NCBI GenBank assembly: GCA_036971475.1
Contig: JBAIZL010000003.1
Location: 48,501,342 to 48,565,341 of the forward strand
DNA: 64,000 bases
Source: Prosapia bicincta
Taxonomy: Eukaryota; Arthropoda; Insecta; Hemiptera; Cercopidae
Reading direction: 5' to 3'
Shown in pieces: positions 1 to 12,094 of the stretch. Made by a program: the position numbers and the translations under genes. Within the stretch, counting starts at the first letter, position 1, and every line of letters starts with the position of its first letter. Below the pieces are notes generated by a model that ran no database searches, was not told the DNA's origin, and was given only the letters and a program-made list of their open reading frames with translations.

Positions 1-379
1 ATATTGCTAGTATTTAATATATCTCATTTACTAGATATGCCAGACATTTAACCAATAATGGATCTTCTAGATGACAAAATTCCAAACAACAAACTAATTC
101 ATTGATTAATTCTTCTTATTCTGGACGATTAAATAAATAATCATTTAATGCAAAATCCCTAAATATTTAAAAACAGACATTTATTGGAGTTTTTCTTGGA
201 CTACAAATACAACCATTTTTAAGAATTAGCAACAACCAAGACTTAACAGCGTTAGGAAATAAAATATTCTTATAATTTAGGCTGCATATTGGTTCTATTG
301 TGCTCAATAAATAACAAGATTACTAGAAAATGGATGTACATATTTCTTTATTCAGCAGATACATAATCCTATGTATCAG

Positions 380-780
380 AAATTATTCACAGATGCTTTC
401 AGTGAATGGAAAATGGCAATGACTGTAATTTATCCCTACATCATGGATTGTCTACTTGTGTTATTTACTGGCAGCACCTCTCGTTTTCCTCTCCAAGTAT
501 TACAAATATATCCATAGTCCCTAAACAATTCTCCCTCAAAATTGTAGAAGGGCCATGAAAAATTATTGTATACATTTTAGTCTAAGTTTTTAAACTATTT
601 GTAGCTAAACATGCAAGAGGTTTAGTGAATAAAGTTGTAACATCAACGGATGACAAATAACATTCCTTGGGGACCGAAATACCCACAACTTTAGATTTAT
701 GATCTCAGCTGTACTTATTAGGGATAGTTTTACAATCCTACAAATAGTACAAGACTTACCTTTATAAGTAATTTTGGTCA
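380..780. repeat. Dispersed repeat, copy 1
   Basis: This stretch shares long, easily aligned blocks with 12095-12700 and 48415-48900, including the phrase ending tgtagaagggccatgaaa (about 545-562) and the preceding ccatagtc...caattctccctca. The match loosens after about 620 but continues in patches to about 780. It is a diverged interspersed repeat or part of an old duplication. No coding potential is evident. Confidence 0.7.
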
Positions 781-856
781 TTTATAAAATAAGATTTTCC
801 GGCTCTAGAAGTTGTCGCATGTTTTCCTTTCAGAAGCCTGTTCCCGACGTCTGCAT
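760..856 (-). other. Exon-like segment, tandem copy a
   Basis: On the minus strand a possible acceptor (ttacag, exon starting at 856) and a strong donor (AAAG|GTAAGT, exon end 760) bracket 97 bases. The frame reading GCA GAC GTC (ADVGNRLLKGK) stays open until a TAA two bases before the donor. A second copy lies at 1392-1491 with a donor in the same place and a length differing by 3. Conservation of splice signals suggests an exon, but the terminal stop in both copies argues against a simple internal coding exon. It may be a transposon fragment. Function unknown. Confidence 0.3.
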
Positions 857-1391
857 CTGTAACCAGCAAAATGTGTTTATAATTTCAATCATGTTTTTAT
901 TTATAAAAGAACGTTTTATGAAATCAAAACTGTGAGTTGAAGTCTTATATTTTGACCAATAATCAAAAAGGATTATTAATTAGTTCCTTGTAAAGTCTTG
1001 TAATACAAATCTGGTAACTGAAATTTGTTTATGTGAAACCTCATTTATAATAAATAAATCTAATATTAGATAGTTTTACACTTAATATGTAATGGTAGAT
1101 TCAGCCCCTTCAACGGAAAAGTAGATAACTAAGTACACAAGCCAGCTAAACAAATAGACTACGTAGCAATTGCAGGGGCAAAGCCTGAAGTGTGATATTA
1201 AAGAAACATTTTTAGGCGCCTTTGTGCCTTAGGTAAAAAACTATTACAATTAGTTAGAATGCAAATGGATTGGAGAATAATGACAAAAATAGAAAATTAT
1301 CAATGTTAGCAATGCGTAACTATATAATGGTAAAAACCTCTTGTTTTGGTAATATAATAACACACAAATCTGCAATTAGTATAAAACTTAC

Positions 1392-1491
1392 CGTTAATAA
1401 ACAGCTTTTAGTCCTTTAAAAAAGATTATTTTCCAGATCCAGAAGTTGTCGTAAGTTTTTCCTTTCAAAAGCCTGTTCCCGACGTCTGCAT
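1392..1491 (-). other. Exon-like segment, tandem copy b
   Basis: This is the second copy of the 760-856 segment. It has the same ttacag acceptor context and the donor AACG|GTAAGTTT, with 100 bases between. The shared frame reads ADVGNRLLKGKTYDNFW and, as in copy a, closes with TAA just before the donor. The two copies are about 630 bases apart and the homology extends into the upstream flank (aattataaacacatttt). Duplicated alternative exons or a duplicated repeat are both possible. Confidence 0.3.
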
Positions 1492-1609
1492 CTGTAACCA
1501 GGAAAATGTGTTTATAATTTCAATCATATAGTTATTTATAATAGAACTTTATCAAACACTGCAAATATAATAAAGATCCGTTTCTATTCTACGAGATAGT
1601 ACCAGGATT

Positions 1610-2855
1610 TTAACCCCATCCGAGCCATCATCAACTCGACAACTGCCCCTTAACATAAAGTAACAAAAAACATAACAAAATAATAAACCCACATAAAAAC
1701 AGAACTAACCTCATAAATAAAATAAAAGACATAAACATACCACACAATACAACACTACTATCACTCGACATAACAAATATGTACACCAACATACCCATAT
1801 CCGAAACCATCAACATCCTAGAGACCCAATTAATACAGAACAACATACCAAAAACCCATCCGAAAACCTAAACATCCTCCAAACCATCACCAAACTAAAC
1901 TATTTCACTTACAACTCCAACTTTCATTCACAACCAAATGGTCTACCCATGAGAAGTTCCACCAGCAGTGCCCTAAGCGAAATTTTGCTACAACACATAG
2001 AAAACACCAAGATAATCACAAGCAATACACACGCAAAGAAAATCATTTAAAGGCACAGATAAGTCGTTGATATCATAACACTATACAGAGGCAACACCTA
2101 ACAATGCGTAAAACTCCACACCTACACTAATAAAATACACCCAAAAATCAAGTTCACCTCTTAAATTGAAACCAAACTATCTTTAAACTTCCTCGACCTC
2201 ACCATAACAAAACGCCACACACAAAAACAGCTTCTACATTTACAGGAAACCCATAACAATAGACACACTTATCCACAACACCCCAAACCACCCTAGCCAG
2301 CGCAAACACGCTGCATTCAGACTTAAAGAAGTTCCAATGACCTTAGAAAACCTACACATAGAACTAAACAACATTAAATATTTAACATAAACAAATGGAT
2401 ACAACACCACAATTATAGACAAACTGCACAATATCCAAAAAAGCACTAAAATTAACACTACAGAGAGGGAAAACTAATACGTCACAACACCACGCTTAAA
2501 CAAAACATCAAATAAAATAGCTCACAAATTTCAAAAAAAAGGATACAAAATAGTATACAAAACTAATAACAATTTACATTACAAAATACAGCATGACACC
2601 TACAACAAAGATAAACTACAAGCCCCGAGGCCGTAGTTAAAAGAAACAGGACACAAATACACATCATTTACCATAAAATAGGTAAATAGAATGTTCACAC
2701 ATCAACAAAAAAGGGCCGCATCTCATCACACTAGAACAATATGAAGTTTAAAGACACACAAAAACATATAGTACAAAAATATTATACGGACAAACCCAAT
2801 ACAAATCCCACATACTCTTTGATACAATCGAAAAACTTTAAAAGCCTTCTCTTTG
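1610..2855 (+). pseudogene. Penelope-like element: RT C-terminal half plus GIY-YIG endonuclease, decayed
   Basis: A heavily frameshifted plus-strand reading contains the signatures of Penelope-like retroelements in order: PIRAIINSTTAP (about 1620-1655), SLDITNMYTNIPI (about 1766-1805, the RT aspartate block), QPNGLPM...S (about 1935-1970), VVDI in the position of the catalytic VDD box (about 2067), LNFLDLTI (about 2185-2210), GYKIVYKTNNNL (about 2545-2575), then ETGHKYTSFTI (about 2648-2680) and a KHTK-like tail typical of the GIY-YIG domain. Many stops interrupt all frames and the element starts abruptly in mid-RT. In intact elements the product primes reverse transcription with a GIY-YIG nick. 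This copy is dead. Confidence 0.7.
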
Positions 2856-2861
2856 TATGGG

Positions 2862-3545
2862 GCTGGCTTATGTGAAGGTGCAGGTGTGGAGTTAATTAGT
2901 TGGCGACTGGGTGGGTTTTGTTTGTGGATATTAGGTAATGGGTTCTTGGAGTTTTATTTGTTTGTAGTATTTTGTTTGTTCTGGTTTCATGATTTCGATG
3001 CATTTATAATTTGTGTTTGTTAATTTGGTGTAGGGTCTACATGGAGTTTGGTCATGTTGGAATTACTGTCATGAATAAAATTACTTTATTGTCAACGCCT
3101 TGTTAGTACATTATTACGTCACTACGTTACACCATTATTACTATAGATTTGCCTTTATCTATTTTGGTTTGGTGTTTAATGTGTTTATGATTGACATTTT
3201 ATATTAAATGCCTTGCCCAATGTATTCATGGGGAATGGATTCTGTGCATTGTATTGCTGTTTCTGTGTCCAAACGTTTTTTGTTGCATTTCTTGGGGTGT
3301 AAGCTGTTTTTAAGTCATTTGTTTAAGCCTTAATTCGTTCATATTGAATTTGATGTTTATGGTGTTTATTGTGCGTGGATATAATTTGTTGTTGCTGTAA
3401 ATAGTGTTTTTTTTGCGTCGAGAGTTTTGTTAGTGTCTGCTACTCTGTTGCTGTCTATGTGTATGTTCTTTGGTGTATTGAACGATTTCTTCGAGTACTA
3501 ATAGCAAAGTATCTACGATTATCTTCAACTATTGCGTATATAGGT
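2862..3545 (-). pseudogene. Penelope-like element: RT N-terminal part, inverted relative to the neighbour
   Basis: Read on the minus strand, the segment holds a PLE-like N-terminal RT block: DKGKSIVIM (about 3160-3130), a DPT-like region, then IHKQNPPSRQLINSTPAP (about 2935-2885), equivalent to the PKIHK...RPI...AP region with which the plus-strand copy at 1610 begins. The sequence then stops and abuts the 3' end of the plus-strand copy at about 2855. The two fragments together cover most of a PLE but in opposite orientations. Penelope elements are known for inverted and tandem partial copies. The assignment rests on short motifs. Confidence 0.5.
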
Positions 3546-5036
3546 CATTAAGTAAAGCCATTTTATCCAGCTTTATATGTAATTCTTTGAGGATTTTAGG
3601 ATATCAAATACTTTAAACAACTAAGTAAATAACACACAACTGGAAAATTAATAAAAAATATAGCCTTCGAGAATGTATCGAAAAAATTGTAGAAGATATT
3701 TTGTCTAAAAAAAAGTAATCGAATTAAATATACGATTTGTTGAAAGATTAATACGTCGTTTTATTCCTAATATCAGGTTTGAATGGCTTTACTTTTCTAC
3801 GTAAACACAAAGCAGAACCAATTCATTCCCCTTTATGTATAATTTTAGATAAATAGGACTATTTTAACATTTTATTCTGTAAATAATACAGAATTCTTTG
3901 TAAAAACGTAACAATATTTTTTTTGTTGAAAATCTCTTATTCTCAATATTTTATTGAAGCAAAAAAATACGTTGTTACAAAGGGCTGCTAATGGGGACTC
4001 GTCAAAGTGCCTCGAGGACTTCTGTATATATTATTTGGTCAAAATATGTATGTATATATCGACCAAGGATATCCGTCTTGTTATGTCAATACTAAGTGAA
4101 ATAAATAAATTCAGAAATAAACAGTGCCCGAATGTTTTTTGGGTGTGCGTGTGCGTGTGCTCAAACGGGCAAAAATGCTGTTTGAAGGTTTAAAAACCAA
4201 AATTTATTAATGATAAAAATAAATTTAATTAAAAAATATTCTAATAACATGGAACAAAACTAATGGAATAATAATTATAAAACAAATTGTTATATTAAAG
4301 CCAAATCATTTTAAAAGATTTTAAAAACTAATCGCAAATATCAAAGTCGATGGAGATAAAGATAGGAGTGGGGAAAACGTTCTTGATGCAAAATTGGAGT
4401 CATACGAGCCAGAGAACAGGGAATGCGGGAATAGGTGTCGCTTTTTAAATTTTCTTTAGCATCATCCTGGGGGGCTAAAGAGTCAATCCTTAGCCTTACC
4501 AGGAAAAAAAACTGTTAGTACCAATTTCTCAGTGTAAAATAACATGAGTAGAATCATTCCGAACGGAACTATACAGTTTTTAAAATTAACAGATAACCAG
4601 TAATTTATAATAAGTGTTTCGCTCGTAATTGTTAAGAAGAAGAGATTGCAGTACGCAGTCAATTAATTGGAGAAGGGGGACTCATCGCAAGAGCACAGGA
4701 TAGGGATGGAACATTGCTGAACCATTCCGGACAGGATTAGCATCCATTTGCTGGCAAAAACAGGTGACTGAAGATGACGTTTTCCTTCGAAGGCTTAACT
4801 TTGCTTCTAAAAGAATAATGCCGAGTAAATTTGTTAAATTTAAAAATCCATTTTATAGATAAGATTTGGCTTTACTTAAATTCATTTATAAAATTATAGA
4901 AATTTATTATATTTTAAATTATAGAGGTTATACCTATGAAAAGATATATAAAGAAAGATATATCAAGTAAATTCTTATACATTTATAGTATAAAATTATC
5001 TAATATATTTTGACTTCAAAAATGATAACATTTTAG

Positions 5037-5040
<4 letters not shown>
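3546..5040. other. AT-rich spacer with one short repeat
   Basis: I see no supported gene. The only recognisable feature is a short repeat at 3974-4032 that recurs inverted at 44428-44486. Confidence 0.5.
3974..4032 (+). repeat. Short interspersed repeat (inverted copy at 44.4 kb)
   Basis: The block caaagggctgctaatgggga followed by ctcgtcaaag matches the reverse complement of 44428-44486, and the downstream ttatttggtcaaaatat also has a counterpart there. The two copies are about 40 kb apart in opposite orientation, so this is an interspersed element and not a local duplication. No ends or coding capacity recognised. Confidence 0.6.
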
Positions 5041-5124
<84 letters not shown>

Positions 5125-5184
5125 AAAGAATCAGTGATTAAATATTTATAAGGGGGAATTTCATATAAATTAAATGCTAAGTTA

Positions 5185-5216
<32 letters not shown>
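5041..5216. repeat. (TA)n microsatellites
   Basis: An almost pure TA run occupies 5041-5120 and a second, shorter one 5189-5216. Confidence 0.95.
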
Positions 5217-5219
<3 letters not shown>

Positions 5220-5572
5220 AAAAAATTCAAGTTTATTATCATATTATATAAAATTCACTCCGAAAAAGTTGAAGCAAAAGCAGGAAGAATGTTACTTTAA
5301 TTTGTTTTATAAAAAGAGTCAAGGCAAGGTGTGGCAAGGAATAATTTTATTTTTTAATTTTTCAGCAAATATTAATAATTCTTCAGTAGATATTAAATAT
5401 CAAATAGCAGACAACCCACCCCGAGTATTATGCTAGTATAGGGAGATACTCCGATAATTGGTTTCTCATACGAACTCTAGGAATTCATTCCTAGGAGATC
5501 TAGAAAGGGATGTTACAGGCTTCGGTTGACTGACCGAAATTCCTTATATGTCATTCTACCATTGCAGGGCAA

Positions 5573-5651
5573 CTGGTAAGTATTAGGGAGATATAGGATA
5601 AGAGACAAGATCAACTAGGTATTAGGAATGGTAGGTCCTAATACTTACCAG
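5573..5651. repeat. Perfect 15-bp inverted repeat (hairpin)
   Basis: ctggtaagtattagg at about 5573-5587 is the exact reverse complement of cctaatacttaccag at about 5636-5650, leaving a loop of roughly 48 bases. Both arms contain a GTAAGT donor-like hexamer, one on each strand. It may be the core of a small palindromic transposon; no target duplication was identified. Confidence 0.7.
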
Positions 5652-5857
5652 GTAAGGAAGAGTCTCGGAGAATAATATATAAATAAAGATAAATGACGAA
5701 GGTTGAAGAAAAATAGGGGAAATAGAAGAAGGGAGGGATGGAGTTATTGAAGGAAATAAATAAATATTAGGGAAGGAGTAAATAAATAAAAGAAGTATAA
5801 AATAAGAATAGTTGACAAGATTAATGTAGATAATAAGAAAAAATTCACGTCGCAGTG

Positions 5858-5953
5858 CGTGTGCGTGGGGGTGTGCATGTGCGTGGGGGTGTGCATGTGC
5901 GTGCGAGTGTGTGTGCGTGCGTATGTGTGTGCGTGTGAGTGTGTGTGTGTGTT
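5858..5953. repeat. GT-rich imperfect microsatellite
   Basis: Tandem variants of gtgcgtgggggtgtgcat followed by (GT)n interrupted by C. Long open frames here are an artefact of the repeat. Confidence 0.9.
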
Positions 5954-6762
5954 TGAGAGAAAAAAGAGGGGGAAGCATTCAACTCAGTGCTATGTACCCA
6001 GTTAAAGCGCTCCATACAAACTCACATATAATACAAAAAATGAAAGAAAATACCTTCCACGACAATGCGATCCATACATTTTCTCGTGGATTTAAGACCG
6101 AATCATACTTCTATCAGTTGTTTAGTTTTACGAAATATTTACACATAATGTCATTATATTCGCTACACCTTCACCACCAAATGTAGGATTATTCATCACA
6201 ACTGTGTAAAATTGCACACAACCTGTTTGAAATTATTGCGTAGATTGTAAATATGGATGGCCGCCGATATTTTCTAGAATGCCCAATTTAAGCTTTTCCA
6301 AAATCTAAATCCATGAATTACAAATGGCAACACCAGGCTACAAAATTACTTTTGCGTACATATATAAGGTAAATGCTTCAAGGGTTTAATAAACAGCAGA
6401 AATATAAAGTTAATATATATCACGCTTGATAAACACATTATCATTCATATAGCATCATTATTGGGTACAATCTGATTATAAAAGCACACAAAATTATACA
6501 TACATGTTTCAGACGCACTACAAATTGTCTTCTTTGTGTGATTTTAACATGACAAAGTTACTTGTGAAATGTAAATATTCCTTCCTGTATGGTTAATGTA
6601 ACATACTTGCCTTAATAGAAAACAATAATGAAAACCCTCTAATTGCAGCAATTATTATAAACTAATTACACTTGTTCAACAAACATTCAATTTAAAAACT
6701 TTCAGACAAAAGCTGAACACCACAAAAATCTGATCGAGTGAGATATGATAAAATAAACTTAC
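5954..6762. other. AT-rich spacer
   Basis: Nothing supportable was found. Short open frames carry no recognisable motif. Confidence 0.4.
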
Positions 6763-6894
6763 TGGTCGAAGAAACACAGCTGACTGCCCGATTCCCTTGC
6801 AGTCTAAAGTGTAGATCGTAGCGATAAGAATTTGTTTCTCTAGTTGGCTGTGGCCGCATGGGCATTCTTCCTTTAGTTTGTTTACTCTAAACAT
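6763..6894 (-). CDS. Candidate 5' coding exon, unknown protein
   Basis: On the minus strand an ATG at 6894 opens a frame that runs exactly 44 codons to a good donor (CGACCA|GTAAGTTT, exon end 6763). The peptide starts MFRVNKLKEECPCGHSQLEK. A second ATG at 6865 in another frame is also open to the donor, so the frame is uncertain. A diverged copy at about 46661-46760 has lost the donor (GTGCGTTT) and carries a stop in this frame. Ending in phase 0, the exon would be compatible with the phase-0 start of the exon type at 45296-45393. I do not recognise the protein. Confidence 0.3.
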
Positions 6895-9483
6895 TACATT
6901 GAAGTGAACTTAGCAACTCAGTTTGGTTGTTAGTTAGCAGTTCAATTGTTTGTTTTATGTTCATAACTGGAAAATCCAATCTGTAAAAAAAGTTTAATAT
7001 ATTGAATTCTTTCACATTTGAGAAACTATAGTATAATAATCACTAATTATTCTACCAAAGCCAACAAAAACTTGATTCGGAATCAATTATATTTAAGAAC
7101 ATGTTGGAAAGACATCATTGTTATTGTCATTTTAACAAAGTCTGGATGAAATCGATTTTAAACAAAATAACTGTTTATTACATTTTCTCCAATGGAGTCG
7201 CACTTATTGCACTTTAAAATAAATATCAACGAAAAAACGTTTCTCTAACAAAAATTATGATTAACTTTCAAATGTTTAGATTGTCTTACCATTATTATTA
7301 TAATTAATAAAATTTTATTATTTTTTGTAATTTAAACTTGACCAATCACTTTCATTATTACGGCCAGAGGACGGCTTTGTGACCGAAGCACTGGCGGCAA
7401 CCTGGAACAGAAGCACTTAGCACGACCTAAACAGAGATTCCCAGGACCTCAGGTGAAATGGTAGTTAGTAATGAGAGAACTGAGCACTTGGTAGGACTTT
7501 CTGACCACACTTTTTGGTCGTAAAAGAACCTACAGGGGACGGCTACATTCCTTCAAATGTTATCCAATGCAATTGTTAGTTTTTTCCTACAACGAATAAC
7601 ATTAATAGGAGAACTTGAAAAAACTGTACAACATCAACATGAAAATGGCACCTGGTCGTATTCGGGAATGGTTCATCCACCACGGAATATTTTGAGTTCG
7701 TTGTAAGTGTTTTAAACAGTCGGTAGGGGCGACAGTGACACCCAGTCCGATATTATATTGGGCCAGTCATCAAAACATAATAATAATATTTGAGAACAAT
7801 TAAACGTTGAAAAATATAATGATCCCAATCAAATAAAATACTGTTTGCGTCAAAATAAACAGCACTGAAACAGTTGTAAGATTTTATATACATAGTTTTA
7901 CAAACACATACAAGTAAAAAGAAGCTAGTTCGGCTAGACTCGGATATAAACATGTTCTATATGGCTTCCGTTCAATTTGAGGCAACACTTGAACCGTTTT
8001 TGAAGGTTTGGCATCATTTTGATGAAGAGGTGTTGTTACACATGGTTATTTTTCACAATTCCGAAAAATCTTCTTCACTATTCCCCAATTGTAGGCGTCA
8101 GGTGGTGCAAGATCTGGGAAGGGGAATGGGTAAGGAAAGTTTGTTCTAAGGGAGATGAGGTGGTTACTTACTAACGTTTCTTGAAGGAAAGCAATGTTGT
8201 CTAAGGCAGCCAAATTCCAAATGTGCGAAAATATTGCTCTACAATAAAGGATATCTCAATCAAAAGTCACATCTGATCGAGAAGGCAGCTACAGCTGATT
8301 CAGTTTCAGTGCTGTTTATTTTGCGGTAAATCTAGACAAACCAATAAAGAGATTCGAAATAAATTTTTTTTACATACAGCTTCATAAGCTGGTTATATTT
8401 TTAGACGACAAGGAATAAGAAGCCCAATACATTGCTCAGTGCCCCCCCCCCCTACAGAACTTTGGTAACGGGGGCAAAGAACATGAACAACAGGGAAACA
8501 TCAACTTGAGAGTAGTATTCCCACAAATCAGTCAAGTTACCTAAAATCGTGCTTTGTTTTACTTTAGGACGCAAACTCAACCACCTTCTATCCTTATTAA
8601 AGGATATTCTTGAAGCTTTATATTATTTTTCATTTAAATATTTTTAACATTTTAAATTAGTATTTAACTAATACTGCTAATACCTCAGCCACAAATAAAA
8701 CTAAAAGATGTAATAATAACACCTATTTATTAGTCAATCTTGGTAGCTAAATTTATATACGACGCATGCGCAATATACGTTTTCCAACGGAGGACGACGG
8801 GCGTAATTTTTTATTCTCTATAGTGATGTCAGAGGGGGGTCCTTCGTCGCGCCTCTAACACATAGTCTTCGGCACACGAGAAGAAGCAGGTCAAAACGCT
8901 AAGGTCATTTCTAAAATCATGGTCTAACCCAAAACGTCAGATTTGCAGGAAAGGTTTCATATATGATTTTGTGTTACTTATTATATTACTCATATCTTTT
9001 ATATTGTGTATAATTAACATTAGGCCTATATAAACGTACACAATTTATATAAATTTGTATTTTAAAGATTAATAAAATATGAGACCTATTATTTGCATAA
9101 AGACACAAAATTTTGTTAGTTTATTCACATCGCTAACGCAACTATTCCCAACAACGAATCCATCGCCAAAAGAATAAAAGTGAAATCCTGTTTCTTTGGA
9201 ACGTAATATTTTAAACATTACATTTAAAAAGCTATGATTTTTAAAGATTTTCATACCATATACAAATTATAGTTGAAATGCATTAGTTAGGACCTAAACT
9301 AGCTATGAAGTAGATAAATCACGAGGTGAAATAGAAGGAAACTAAACTGAGTAAAATCTTGCTTTGAAATATGTTTAATATAAAATATTTATCCTTATTA
9401 AGTAGTTATTCTGGTACTTGAGAAAATAAAAATATTTAAATATTGTAAACTGTTGGTCAATATAATCATTCAAGGCTTTATAC
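6895..9483. other. Spacer, mostly AT-rich, with one GC-richer island
   Basis: No gene is supported. Between about 8760 and 8900 the base composition rises and contains gacgcatgcgcaatatacg (NRF1-like GCATGCGC core) and several CpGs, which could mark a promoter, but no adjacent coding exon is recognisable. A run of 12 C lies at about 8442-8453. Confidence 0.35.
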
Positions 9484-10394
9484 CTAAGGTAAAGGCGTTG
9501 CGATGTCTTCATCAGTAACGTTCACCTCACTGGACGTATCGGTGGTGTCGGTGTCGTCGGCTCCGAGGTTCACGATCACACAACAACGACGTCTCTCCCC
9601 CAGTAGAACTCTTCCATGGCTTTAGTGGGATGAACAAAACCGCCCCAGTCACCGGAAGTGATGTTTCCAAAACACCTTTTCACCAATTCCTTCAGTATTT
9701 CAAAGCATATTTTACCTTTGGTATTGTTCTGTCGCACAAAGTACTTTAGCCCACCCCGAGCAGGTTCTATAGCGTTCAAGTCACAAATGTAGGAGGTAAA
9801 CGTATCACTTGATGTCCGGGTTTTGTAGCCAGTCAAGCCTGTCCTTCTTGAGGTTTGACATTGATGGAGGTTTATCCACTTCCTTGTTATGGTAAGGAGC
9901 GTTTACCACTGCCACGGTTGGGTTAAATGGGAGGTTGAGAAATACCTTTTCTTCAATCCACTTTGAAAAATTTGAGAAGTTTATGTTTCCGTGGTAATCT
10001 CCTGTGGATATGTCAGCTCAGAAAACCACAAATTGTATAAATACACCACAGACTCGCACCAACACAACACACCTGAGCAACAGTCTTGTTAGTAATTGAA
10101 AAATTGCAGCATAAAAAATGCACTGACCTAGCTCGAAACACGTCTGCTGATTACATCAGTAAGTATTGTTTTTGCCAAGATAATACAAACAAGTGTAATC
10201 ATATTTTCCGTTTATGCTTGCTTTTTCCGCCTAAACCCCATCTCATGCAGGACTCTTAAGCATCTGTCACTCCATTCAAAATGTTTTTCCTCCCTTAAAA
10301 CTGTTAAAATATTTCCAATAGGCGGAACTGTGTTTTGGTCAAGGTAAAAGTCCTGTATTACGTCTAAAACTACACGGCGATCGAACGAGTCCAC
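9484..10394 (-). pseudogene. DDE transposase relic (IS630/Tc1-mariner superfamily)
   Basis: The minus strand encodes pieces of one transposase in order. An N-terminal helix-turn-helix segment (10394-10212) reads DSFDRRVVLDVIQDFYLD...VPPIGNILTVL...LHEMGFRRKK. After a gap without homology (about 10211-10030) the DDE core resumes with GDYHGNINFSNFSKWIEEK (about 9998-9940) and VAVVNAPYHNKEVDKPPS. It then shifts frame into LPPY-like CDLNAIEPARGGLKYFV (about 9790-9740) and a tail through AMEEFYW. The C-terminus is acidic (GADDTDTTDTSSE) and ends at a TAG at 9484. The second catalytic aspartate (VxDNA) is N here, the segment between the helix-turn-helix and DDE domains is missing and at least one frameshift is present, so it is inactive. 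The domain order fits a DDE_3-type transposase common in hemipterans. Confidence 0.75.
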
Positions 10395-10669
10395 TGCACA
10401 GTTGCGCTGGTCTGTTCGTGTACGTTTATTAGCTGGAGTTATTAATTTTTCTTAGTTACTGTTTTTATCTTCTCTTCTCATGCATTTTATGGTTTCATCT
10501 TTCTTTACTCAAATCGTTTCTTTATTCATTTCTCATCTTCCGGTGAATGCATACTAGCGGTATAATATTGACCTAAGCGTGTGAGTGAATGTTGGGTCAA
10601 TCGTTACGAAGGTTAGTCACGGCTACTGTAAGAGAAGAAACTTAGTGACTTTCTGTCTTTTCATTGGAA
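10395..10669. other. Spacer
   Basis: No supported feature; possibly the 5' flank of the transposase relic. Confidence 0.3.
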
Positions 10670-11130
10670 GCCTTTACATAGCAGAACACAATGTAACCAA
10701 ACACAAACAATTCGTACATTACAGCAAATATAAACAACCCACCAAGTCGCCTTAGCGCAGGGCACAATGCGGGGGGAGATTTGCTAAGTCGTCCTTTGCT
10801 TGCCTCACCACCACTTGCGTAGGGATACTAACCGCATGTGCATCTGAGATAGAGGTAGCTCGCTAGAGGAGGGCTTGGCGGGATTTGGGGGCCCAGATCC
10901 GGGTTGTTAAAAAAAATCTATGTTCGCCTCTATAGCCCTTATTGACTTTAGGTTTATGTTTACTATTTTGTCTGTTATTAAAGTAACTTATAGGCTACAT
11001 TGCCCTATCACTTGAATTACCATTTTGAAAATAACAATATTTCTCTTTTATGAAAAGTATTCATTAAGATTTTACTATGGAGTCGTCTATTTATTCACTT
11101 ATTTTCATGTTTATTTAAGACTGTAAAAGA
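10670..11130. repeat. Duplicated block, copy 1 (matches 45214-45600)
   Basis: The block beginning cctttacatagcagaacaca aligns with 45224 onward. It continues through caacccac, a GC-richer segment, tatgttcgcctctatagccc, ttatgtttactattttgtct and a stretch ending near tttatttaagac. In the middle it carries a degraded counterpart of the candidate exon at 45296-45393: the frame here reads VVVRQAKDDLAN but the donor is lost. The motif tagggatactaaccgc with ggtagctcgctagagg (about 10820-10870) recurs again at 52420-52470. Confidence 0.7.
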
Positions 11131-12094
11131 TATTTTGAATGACAACCGCGGATGAAAATACAAGATTTCTTCTTTAGTTTCCCGAGATGTGTCCTTTTGT
11201 AAATAAACACCTTGCATTCGTCAATTCTGGAAATGTAAAATCAGGCTGTTTTTATAACTAACAGCGCGTACAATTTCTAAACCGTTTTTAATATATCATC
11301 TTGCAAAAGTGTTCTACCTAAACCGATTAATTTTTAATAATACACCCACTCTTATCCCTCATAACATATATCTATAAAAACCTTAAGCAACTATTAAGTT
11401 ATATTCCAACCTTAAGTATTTCTATCATAATCACATTATAGGTGATAGTGAATAGTGACCTGGGTTTTCCCCGTCAAACTTGCATTTAAACGCCGTAAGC
11501 GAGAAATAAAACATCCCGAAGAATAGGGTATGATCGACTTTGGAGATAATAACAAAAGAAAGGATCAAGCGAGGTCACGTGAGACAAGGGACCCAGATTC
11601 TTCTTGCCGTGCCGATTGCGTGCCTTGACTTGCTCAAGCAAGAGCAAACAATACTCCCAGGTACACACTGCTCACTTTGCCAGCGATGCACGTCGCACGT
11701 AGGCCTACTACTCGCATATATGTCCCTGACAGTGTCTCATCTATATATACATTATCGATTGATATTTGTCTCCCGGATATAAGGCTAAACAGCAGAAAAT
11801 AATAAATAACATTATTAAGAAAATTAAATATGCCACCTTTTTAAAACTGGCTAAAAACTCACTAAAATAACAAAGGAACTCTCTAAGATTTTCCACTTAT
11901 ACTCATTATCACTAAGTTTTCAATGTTTTCTAATTTGTAATAAAAAATAATAAATTAAATAAATGTCTTTTCGATATGCCACGCTTTTAAAACTGACTAA
12001 AATGTATAAAATAATTTTTCATTGCCCTTCTACAATGTTGAGGGAGAATTGTTATTTGCTATGGAAATCAGTAAATAATACTAGTAGAGAATCC
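11131..12094. other. AT-rich spacer
   Basis: No supported gene. The phrase ctggaaatgtaaaatcaggc (about 11228) recurs near 13560, 48380 and 49330 as part of the diverged duplication. Confidence 0.35.
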
